From contig NZ_LUTP01000021.1 of assembly GCF_002111585.1 (NCBI RefSeq), positions 1 through 63,767 of the forward strand: a stretch of DNA of 63,767 nt, read 5' to 3'. The translations under genes and the position numbers were made by a program. This stretch comes from Lonsdalea iberica. Its GTDB lineage: Bacteria > Pseudomonadota > Gammaproteobacteria > Enterobacterales > Enterobacteriaceae. This document shows positions 57,643 through 63,767 of this stretch, in pieces; position 1 is the stretch's first letter, and every line of letters begins with the position of its first letter. The notes under the pieces are model-generated. The model saw only the letters and a list, made by a program, of their open reading frames with translations. It did no database searches and was not told the origin of the DNA.

Positions 57643-59394
57643 CTATTTCTTCGTAGTGTTGCGGGCATCGATAGCCAGCGCGTCGACGATAACCCGGAAC
57701 AGCTGCGTGTTGTCCATATAGCCGCGAACGGCTTCTCCGCCGGGGCCGCTAGCCTGAATCACCATGTCGTCCACGGCATGTACGCCGGTATCCACCGAAC
57801 GCGGCAGAATGCCCTCGCGCAGCACTGCGCCGGGAACGGAAGCATAAGCCTTGTTGGCGACGTACTGGTCCTTTTCATTTTTCACCGACGGGACGAACGT
57901 GCCATCCAGCTTCGGACGGAAGGTTTCGTAGTAGTCCGGGGAGTTGTTGAAGAAGACCGCCAGACGTTTGGAGACGTTGACGTCATCCGGGTAGCCGTCT
58001 TTATCAGCATCCTGATAGTTCGGGTAGCCCGCATCTTCGTACACGCCGACCTTTTCACGCATCTCCGTACCCGGCTTATCGTCGTCCACCGTACCGATGA
58101 TGGAGATACCGTGGGTGTGGTCGCCGGTCACGATGATCAACGTGTCCGGGTGCGTTTCCACGAATTTCTTCGCCACCGCCACAGACTGGTCAAGCATAAT
58201 GGTGTTGTAGAACGCGCGCTCCCAGTCCAGAGGGTGAGAAGCCTTGTCGATCAAGGCCGACTCCACCATCAGGAAGAAACCGTCTTTATTTTTGGACAGC
58301 ACATCCAGCGCCGCCTGCGTCATTTCCGTCAGATCCGGCTGGTGGGGAAATTTCTTGGTGACGTCGTTTTTCAGAAAGCGACGGTCAAGCACGCCGTCCA
58401 TGTTGCCGGTGTGGAACAGGCCCAGCAGTTTGGTGGCGGTCGCCGCGTTCTGTTTCAGCATTTTCGCGTCCGTCGCCAGCGTATAGCCGGCCTGCTGGAA
58501 TTTCTCGACGTAGTTGATATCGTCTTTGCGCTTCGAGCCAGGAATGCTTTTCGGCAGGAAATAGGCGGAGCCGCCGCCCAGCATCACGGTTGGCTGCACG
58601 TCGTAAAACATGGACGCGATTTCGGCCTTGTCGGCGCGGCGGCGCGTGTGCGATACCACGGCGGCGGGCGTCGCATCTTCCAACTCGGCATCGCTGACGA
58701 TGCCGAGCGCCATGTTGGTCGAACGGGTCACCAGCTCTCCCAACGTTTCCTGTTTGGGATGTTCGAGCGAGTTTTTACTGCGGCTAACGTAAACCCCAAT
58801 CGCGTTGACGCCGGACTTATGGCCGGTCATGTAAGCGCTCATCGTGTTGGCGCTGTCTGCCGCGATGGAGTCAGTGCTGGACGTGCCGGCGAACGCCATA
58901 TATTGCAGATCGTCTATCGCCAGTTTTCCGGCGGCCTTCCCTTCCGTGATCCCTTTGGACAGAATGCGCGCGCCGGTGCGGTGAGCCACCGACAAACCAT
59001 CGCCAATAAACAGGATCACGTTTTTCGCCTTACGGGTCTGCGGAGCCGGATAAACCTCCCAGCTGACCTTAGCGGTCTTGCCTTTGGCCTGCGCTTCAAC
59101 GTCATAACGGCCCGCCTGCGTCAGACCGACGTCGCGGACCCACACGGTGGATACGGGAGCGCCGTCTTCGCGTTCGACGAACGTGGCCTGTTTGCCCAGC
59201 ACCTGCTGGTAGTCGCGGCCGTTGATCTGAATGCGGATATCTTCCGGCTTCAGCACCTCGTCGAACTCAACTTTGAAGTCGAATCGCCCACCCGCCGGCA
59301 TCGTCGCGCGGTCAATGGGATAAATAGCCTGTGCGTGGGAGAAACCGGGCAGAGATGACGCCATTAACAAGGGGAGTAGCCAACGGAGTTTCAT
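57643..59394 (-). CDS. Secreted alkaline phosphatase
   Basis: Protein of 583 residues with a signal peptide (cleavage after SHA), an N-terminal beta domain of about 100 residues and a catalytic PhoA-family domain. Metal ligands and nucleophile are all visible: Asp132 in IGDGLS, Ser181 in ADSANT, Glu378/Asp383/His387 in VESALIDKASHPLD, Asp425-His426 in TGDHTHG and a late His in GVHAVDD. An acidic DADKDGYPDD loop near 462-471 looks like a calcium site. It is larger than E. coli PhoA (471). It is the first gene of an operon with a CxxC protein and an ABC exporter, and its ribosome binding site lies in an inverted repeat. Confidence 0.88.
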   Translation of the reverse strand: MKLRWLLPLLMASSLPGFSHAQAIYPIDRATMPAGGRFDFKVEFDEVLKPEDIRIQINGRDYQQVLGKQATFVEREDGAPVSTVWVRDVGLTQAGRYDVEAQAKGKTAKVSWEVYPAPQTRKAKNVILFIGDGLSVAHRTGARILSKGITEGKAAGKLAIDDLQYMAFAGTSSTDSIAADSANTMSAYMTGHKSGVNAIGVYVSRSKNSLEHPKQETLGELVTRSTNMALGIVSDAELEDATPAAVVSHTRRRADKAEIASMFYDVQPTVMLGGGSAYFLPKSIPGSKRKDDINYVEKFQQAGYTLATDAKMLKQNAATATKLLGLFHTGNMDGVLDRRFLKNDVTKKFPHQPDLTEMTQAALDVLSKNKDGFFLMVESALIDKASHPLDWERAFYNTIMLDQSVAVAKKFVETHPDTLIIVTGDHTHGISIIGTVDDDKPGTEMREKVGVYEDAGYPNYQDADKDGYPDDVNVSKRLAVFFNNSPDYYETFRPKLDGTFVPSVKNEKDQYVANKAYASVPGAVLREGILPRSVDTGVHAVDDMVIQASGPGGEAVRGYMDNTQLFRVIVDALAIDARNTTKK

Positions 59395-59399
59395 TCTAT

Positions 59400-59435
59400 T
59401 TATGTCCTTCGCAGTTAATCATGGTCCGGACATAA
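59400..59435 (-). promoter_or_regulatory. Inverted repeat overlapping the alkaline phosphatase ribosome binding site
   Basis: TTATGTCC at 59400-59407 and GGACATAA at 59428-59435 are perfect inverted 8-mers with a 20-base gap. On the mRNA strand the arm nearest the gene contains the GGA of the Shine-Dalgarno AAGGA, 10 bases before the ATG. The pair could be a repressor operator or an mRNA hairpin that hides the ribosome binding site. An additional GTCCGGAC palindrome sits at 59424-59431. Confidence 0.5.
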
Positions 59436-59545
59436 GCTAGTGATGATTTCTTACATTTTGATGAACCCCGTCACACTCGGCATCACTTGGACAAATTGGC
59501 GCGGGGCGGTGCGCATTCGCGCTATGGGAGCGACGGGAAACGCCG

Positions 59546-60316
59546 TTACTGCGCCCTCGTGAACGCCAGCAGCGCCTCGACCACATCATCAGGATGCGAG
59601 ATAAACGGTGCGTGCGACGCCTTGGGAATGATCACCGAGGTCGACCGCGGCCAGCACTCATCGAGCAGCGGCACGATGGCGCGAGGCACCAGGCCATCCA
59701 GCGCGCCGTATATCCGTAGGAAGGGAACGGTGGGCGACGCCAACGGCGCCCGCAAGTCCACCTGCGATAACATCTGCAACCCGCCGTTCAGTACGTCCAC
59801 CGTCGGCATCGGCTGGTCCAGCACCACGGATTTTAGTAGCCTGGCGTCTTGTTTTGCGCTGGCGGTTCCTAGCGTTTGCAGCGCCAGAAAACGCTCCACA
59901 GTACGCTGAAAATCTTCCTGCAACTGCTGCTGAAAACCCGCCAGTACGGCGGGTTTGATGCCCGGCCATGACTCTTGCGCCTGAAAGCAGGGAGAAGAGG
60001 ATAACGACACCAGCGCTGTAACGCGCTCTGGGTGAGTCAGCGCGATCTGGCTGGCCACGAGTCCGCCCAGCGACCAACCCAGCCAGATGGCTTTCTGGGG
60101 GGCGCGGGTCATCACTTCGGCGGCCATCTCCGCCAGCGGCATCGGCCCAAACCCCTGACTTTGTCCAAAGCCCGGCAGGTCGGCGCGGTGCAGGCGAAAA
60201 TGCGGCGCCAGTCGCGGAACGATGCTGTTCCATACCTGTGCATTCAGTCCCCATCCGTGCAGCAGCACAATTTCTTGTTCGCCTTCACCTTCCGTCTGCC
60301 AATGCAACGTTGCCAT
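59546..60316 (-). CDS. bioH: Pimeloyl-ACP methyl ester carboxylesterase BioH
   Basis: Alpha/beta hydrolase of 256 residues. The nucleophile is in GWSLGG (near residue 82), the Asp in YGALDGLVP, and the His in KASHAPF; the oxyanion motif LLHGWGLN is at residues 18-25. It frees pimeloyl-ACP from its methyl ester to complete the biotin precursor. It is divergent from gntX, the classical arrangement. Confidence 0.96.
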   Translation of the reverse strand: MATLHWQTEGEGEQEIVLLHGWGLNAQVWNSIVPRLAPHFRLHRADLPGFGQSQGFGPMPLAEMAAEVMTRAPQKAIWLGWSLGGLVASQIALTHPERVTALVSLSSSPCFQAQESWPGIKPAVLAGFQQQLQEDFQRTVERFLALQTLGTASAKQDARLLKSVVLDQPMPTVDVLNGGLQMLSQVDLRAPLASPTVPFLRIYGALDGLVPRAIVPLLDECWPRSTSVIIPKASHAPFISHPDDVVEALLAFTRAQ

Positions 60317-60383
60317 GCGTTATCGTCCTTCTTCTTAACGTAAATAATGATGTCGCGTCGTTTTCATCATAAGGAGAAACAGG

Positions 60384-61088
60384 ATGTTCACCTTTTGGGC
60401 GCAGTGCCGGCTTTGCCGGCAACCGCTGTATGATAGTCATCATGGGATATGCAGTCACTGCCTGCGTCGTCTTCCGCCACCGCCCTGCTGCTGTCCTCGC
60501 TGCGGCCTGCCCGCGGCTTCGGCATCGCTCCCTTGCGGTCGCTGCCTGCAACATCCGCCGCCCTGGCATGCGCTGCTCTTTGTCTCCGATTATCGGCCGC
60601 CTTTGGATGGGTTAATCAAACAGCTGAAATTTTACGGTCAGGGGGACGTCGCCCCCGCGCTGGCGCGTCTGCTGTGGCTATGCTGGCGCCAACGCTATCG
60701 GCAGTCGGCGCTGAGCGCGCCACATTCGCGCTTCCCGACGCCAGACCTGCTGTTGACCGTACCGCTGCACCGGGGACGGCAGTGGCGGCGGGGCTATAAT
60801 CAAACGGCGCTCTTGGCCGCGCCGCTGGCCCGCTGGCTGAACTGTCGCTATGTGGCGAACGGCCTCACCCGCATGCGCCCCACTCCGCCGCAGAGGTCAT
60901 TGACCGCCTCGGCCCGCCGTCGTAATTTGCGCGGGGCGTTTGACTGTACGCTGCCGTTGGCGGGAAAGCGGATTGTTGTGCTGGACGATGTGGTGACCAC
61001 CGGGAGTACGATGGCGGAGATCGGCCGGGTGCTGCTGAGGCAGGGCGCGGCGCATATCCAGGTCTGGTGTCTGTGCCGCACCTTGTAG
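60384..61088 (+). CDS. gntX: ComF/GntX family phosphoribosyltransferase-like protein
   Basis: Protein of 234 residues with an N-terminal zinc finger (two pairs of Cys in CRLC/CSHC and CPRC/CGRC) and a C-terminal PRTase-fold domain carrying the PRPP loop VVLDDVVTTGSTM. ComF homologues take part in DNA uptake in naturally competent bacteria; in E. coli the gene is linked to use of DNA as nutrient. The complete hof operon in this window fits that role. A purine-rich AAGGAGAAACAGG precedes the ATG. Confidence 0.92.
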   Translation: MFTFWAQCRLCRQPLYDSHHGICSHCLRRLPPPPCCCPRCGLPAASASLPCGRCLQHPPPWHALLFVSDYRPPLDGLIKQLKFYGQGDVAPALARLLWLCWRQRYRQSALSAPHSRFPTPDLLLTVPLHRGRQWRRGYNQTALLAAPLARWLNCRYVANGLTRMRPTPPQRSLTASARRRNLRGAFDCTLPLAGKRIVVLDDVVTTGSTMAEIGRVLLRQGAAHIQVWCLCRTL

Positions 61089-61147
61089 TGACCGGCGGGA
61101 TGGGCGTATTATAACCAACTGGCGTAGTCAACTATTGAGTTAAAATT

Positions 61148-61723
61148 ATGATCCATATTACCGACACTGCTCAGGAGCATTTTGTCAAACTGCTGGCAAA
61201 GCAAGAGGAAGGCACCCAGATCCGTGTTTTCGTCATCAATCCCGGCACCCCGAGTGCCGAGTGCGGTGTTTCTTACTGCCCGCCCGATGCCGTTGAGCCG
61301 AACGATACCGAGCTGAAGTTTGAGAAGCTGTCGGCCTACGTCGACGAACTCAGCGCCCCTTACCTGGAAGATGCCGAGATCGATTTCGTCACCGATCAGT
61401 TGGGCTCCCAGCTCACGCTGAAAGCGCCTAACGCCAAGATGCGCAAAGTGGAGGACGATGCTCCGCTGGTTGAGCGCGTGGAATATGTATTGCAGTCGCA
61501 GATCAACCCGCAGCTGGCCGGTCACGGCGGACAGGTGTCGCTGATGGAAATCACCGACGACGGTTACGCTGTTTTGCAGTTCGGCGGCGGTTGCAACGGC
61601 TGTTCTATGGTGGATTACACGCTGAAAGAAGGAATTGAGAAAGAGCTGCTGCAGAAGTTCCCGGAACTGGCTGGCGTTCGCGATCTCACCGAGCATCAGC
61701 CCGGCGAGCACTCATACTACTAG
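61148..61723 (+). CDS. nfuA: Fe-S biogenesis protein NfuA
   Basis: Protein of 191 residues with an N-terminal degenerate A-type carrier domain and a C-terminal Nfu domain. The CNGC motif binds a [4Fe-4S] cluster at a dimer interface. It delivers clusters to targets such as lipoyl synthase under oxidative stress or iron limitation. It follows gntX by about 60 bases. Confidence 0.98.
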   Translation: MIHITDTAQEHFVKLLAKQEEGTQIRVFVINPGTPSAECGVSYCPPDAVEPNDTELKFEKLSAYVDELSAPYLEDAEIDFVTDQLGSQLTLKAPNAKMRKVEDDAPLVERVEYVLQSQINPQLAGHGGQVSLMEITDDGYAVLQFGGGCNGCSMVDYTLKEGIEKELLQKFPELAGVRDLTEHQPGEHSYY

Positions 61724-61741
61724 TATCCCAGCGCTCCAAGT

Positions 61742-61761
61742 GCCGACCCGGACGGGTCGGC
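61742..61761. terminator. Hairpin between nfuA and malQ
   Basis: Perfect 8-bp stem GCCGACCC / GGGTCGGC with loop GGAC between convergent stop codons. There is no T-run. Confidence 0.5.
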
Positions 61762-61772
61762 TACGACCTGAG

Positions 61773-63767
61773 TTATTTCCCCGCAGGCGCGCCGCTATTC
61801 CTGCTCGGCAACGGTCTGTTTCGCCGCAGATCGATATCACGTATTAGCCGTTCCAGATAACTGTCCCCAAAAATGGAATCCAAAGTCCGACTCAGCTTGC
61901 GCCGCCAGTTGGGGTACTGCTGTTCTCCGCCCGGCACACAGACCGGCGTCGCCATATCCAGCCACTCCTCCAGGCGCAGTCCCAACAGGCCGCTGGCGCT
62001 TTCCGACAGGAAGCGCTGTATGCCGCGATTCAGCTGGGCGCTCATCGTCGTCAGCGTCGCATTGCGCCCCACGCGCTGAGGCAGATGACCATGCTGATGC
62101 AACGCGTCCAGCAATGCCTGTTTCGCCTGCTCACGCGCCTTAAGTCTGCGGCTCAACAGCACATCGCCGGCGTACAGGCCCAGTTCGTGCGCCAACATCA
62201 GATCAATGCTCTGCCAGTAGCCCCTCAGCGTCGGTAAATCGTGCGTGGTCACCGCCGCCATCGAGCGCGGAGGATAGTCTTGCGGCGCGTAAAATTCTCC
62301 CTGCGGGTTGCGCTCGAAAAATAGCACCCGACAGGAGTAGATGCGGCTATCGCGCAATTTGCCGACCATCCCATCAGGCAGAACGCCCTGCTCGTCGCCC
62401 ATCACCATACAGCGATGACGTTGACTCTCCAGCGCCAGGATCGCCAGCAGGTCGTCCACGGGATAATAGATAAAGCCACCGTCTTCCGATGCGCGCTCCT
62501 GCGGGACCCACCACTCACGCATTAGCGATGCTACATGATGGAGACATATCGCGCTGGTATGCGCCATGTTACTGCGAATCATGTCGATGAAAGGCTGATA
62601 GCCGCTGCTCTGCAGTTGGACCGGATTGATCGGCGCCAGCGGCCCGCTCTGTCCTTGCGGCATCCGTGTTTGCGGCACGGCGCCAATACTGGCGTCGAGG
62701 CAAAACAGGGGACGCTCCTGCCAGGAATCGGCGCTGCGACACGCCACGCCTTCCGCCACTTCGCGATACAGTCCCAGCGGCATCCCCAGCTGTTTGCCGT
62801 GGCCGTAGCAGGCCGCCAGCTGTTCGTGCGCCAGCCACTGTAACCAGCAGTAGAACATGACGTCTTCAGCGTGAGACTCCCGAAAGCTGACGACGCCTTC
62901 TCCCCGCGCATCCTGATAGCAGTCGGGCCATTGGCTCCAGTCGCTGAAGGAGTCGCCGTCACGTTCCAGCCACGCGTATAACGCATCAAAGGTCGCCTGT
63001 TGCTGCAGCCTGTCGCCGCCGCGGACAATGAATTGCTGAAAAGCGAGCTGACGCGGATCGAGCACGCCGCGCAGGTTGAAATGCTGGAACGACAGGCGCA
63101 AAGCTTCCCGCTTCAGCGCGGCGACCGAGCGATAATCTACCCAGCGGCTGCCGCGAACGGTGGATAACCGACGCTGCGTTTCATCGCTGCGCCACCACCG
63201 CTGCGCCTCCTCGCTCTGGAGGAAATCATCCACGTGATTGACGTCGATATAGATGGTGTTAATCCAATAGCGTGACGAGGGGCTGTAAGGGTTTGCGTTA
63301 TCCGTCCCGGAGGGAGACAGCGCATGCAGGGGGTTAACGCCGACGAACGCGCCGCCGCGCCGCGCCACCTCTTCCAGCAGCGTTTTCAGATCGCCGAAAT
63401 CGCCAACGCCCCAGTTATGCTGAGAACGCAGGGTATACAGCTGCACCGAGACGCCCCACCAGCGTTTCCCCTGCGAAAGCGCGTCCGGTTCATAGCAACA
63501 CACCGGCGCGATAATCGCCTGACAACGCCACCGCCGACCGGCTTGTTCCAGCGTCAGACGATGATATCCCTGGGGTAAAGGCTCGGGCAGCGTCAGGACC
63601 GATCCTCCCGCGATCTCGCCCTCAATCAGGCCGCCTTGCTCGTAGTGGAACGTCCAGCGATAGTGGCCGTCGCCCTGCACCCAGATTGTCACAGGTTCAC
63701 CTTCGCGCCACACCTTCACCGGCGGAATCGGCTGGTTATTGATCCCCTCTGCGCTCAGCAGACTCAG
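61773..63767 (-). CDS. malQ: MalQ-like GH77 protein with a dismantled active site (5' end beyond window)
   Basis: Open frame of about 664 codons, N-terminus outside the window. It aligns over its length with amylomaltase MalQ (QLYTLRSQHNWGVGDFGDL, NPYSPSSRYW, THDLPTLRGYW), the enzyme that transfers glucan chains during maltodextrin use. The RIDH nucleophile motif reads CLHH: the catalytic Asp (E. coli Asp448) is His and the invariant Arg two before it is Cys. The acid/base motif GEDLG reads GDEQG (Glu496 to Asp), and the 250s-loop GQNWG reads GQSGP. Only the third Asp (Asp548) remains. It should not be an active 4-alpha-glucanotransferase. It may be a pseudoenzyme or an early decaying copy. 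Confidence 0.85.
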   Translation of the reverse strand: MSLLSAEGINNQPIPPVKVWREGEPVTIWVQGDGHYRWTFHYEQGGLIEGEIAGGSVLTLPEPLPQGYHRLTLEQAGRRWRCQAIIAPVCCYEPDALSQGKRWWGVSVQLYTLRSQHNWGVGDFGDLKTLLEEVARRGGAFVGVNPLHALSPSGTDNANPYSPSSRYWINTIYIDVNHVDDFLQSEEAQRWWRSDETQRRLSTVRGSRWVDYRSVAALKREALRLSFQHFNLRGVLDPRQLAFQQFIVRGGDRLQQQATFDALYAWLERDGDSFSDWSQWPDCYQDARGEGVVSFRESHAEDVMFYCWLQWLAHEQLAACYGHGKQLGMPLGLYREVAEGVACRSADSWQERPLFCLDASIGAVPQTRMPQGQSGPLAPINPVQLQSSGYQPFIDMIRSNMAHTSAICLHHVASLMREWWVPQERASEDGGFIYYPVDDLLAILALESQRHRCMVMGDEQGVLPDGMVGKLRDSRIYSCRVLFFERNPQGEFYAPQDYPPRSMAAVTTHDLPTLRGYWQSIDLMLAHELGLYAGDVLLSRRLKAREQAKQALLDALHQHGHLPQRVGRNATLTTMSAQLNRGIQRFLSESASGLLGLRLEEWLDMATPVCVPGGEQQYPNWRRKLSRTLDSIFGDSYLERLIRDIDLRRNRPLPSRNSGAPAGK

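Noticed and set aside
57778..59358. Open frame of 526 codons on the plus strand inside the alkaline phosphatase gene
   Set aside because: It is antisense to a well-supported gene and has no ribosome binding site or recognisable domain. Long antisense frames are common in GC-rich coding DNA with this codon bias.
59436..59545. Zur or Pho operator upstream of the alkaline phosphatase
   Set aside because: I searched by eye for the GTTATA-type Zur palindrome and for paired CTGTCA repeats and found neither.

Overview
The window is chromosomal DNA of a gammaproteobacterium of the order Enterobacterales. It follows the region of the Escherichia coli map that runs from the str ribosomal operon to the mal genes (tufA-fusA-rpsG-rpsL, tusBCD, fkpA, slyX/slyD, kefB, crp, argD-pabA, trpS-gph-rpe-dam-damX-aroB-aroK, hofMNOPQ, mrcA, igaA, hslRO, pckA, ompR-envZ, greB, tex, bioH, gntX, nfuA, malQ). 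The absence of several E. coli neighbours (fic, yhfG, yhfK, the nir/cysG block, feoABC), an ornithine-lipid synthase and an amino-alcohol type cassette suggest a plant- or insect-associated lineage such as Pectobacteriaceae. The genus cannot be fixed from this sequence alone. Coding density is high. I saw no tRNA, rRNA, insertion sequence, CRISPR array or prophage.

Layout. 1-5387: the 5' end of tufA, then fusA, rpsG, rpsL, tusBCD and yheO, all on the minus strand. 5920-12104: fkpA, slyX, slyD and yheV, interrupted between slyX and slyD by an accessory block of an AraC-type regulator, an APH-fold small-molecule kinase and an ethanolamine-type permease. 12137-19924: the kefGB potassium efflux pair, the ABC-F protein YheS, a LysE-type exporter, yheTU, prkB and yhfA. 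20246-30042: crp, argD, pabA, ppiA and the trpS-to-aroK superoperon. 30358-34031: a complete, tightly overlapping hofMNOPQ DNA-uptake operon, divergent from mrcA. 34146-46901: mrcA, nudE, igaA, yrfG, hslRO, pckA, envZ/ompR and greB.

47258-52242 is a second accessory block. It holds a bifunctional ornithine-lipid synthase (OlsF type), pyruvate oxidase PoxB, and a second citrate-synthase-like protein in which one catalytic histidine is replaced by asparagine. After tex (52511-54829), 55244-59394 holds a minus-strand operon that joins a secreted metal-dependent alkaline phosphatase to a small secreted CxxC protein and a MacB/FtsX-type ABC exporter with histidine-rich loops. An inverted repeat overlaps the ribosome binding site of the phosphatase. 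bioH, gntX and nfuA follow.

The window ends inside malQ, whose reading frame is intact but whose GH77 nucleophile Asp, the invariant Arg two residues before it, the acid/base Glu and the 250s-loop motif are all substituted.

The most unusual observations are (1) the MalQ homologue with a dismantled active site at the normal malQ locus, (2) the His-to-Asn citrate synthase paralogue beside poxB and olsF, (3) the alkaline phosphatase/ABC operon, which looks like a metal-linked phosphatase system, and (4) the kinase/permease/regulator cassette, which may feed an amino-alcohol phosphate pathway.
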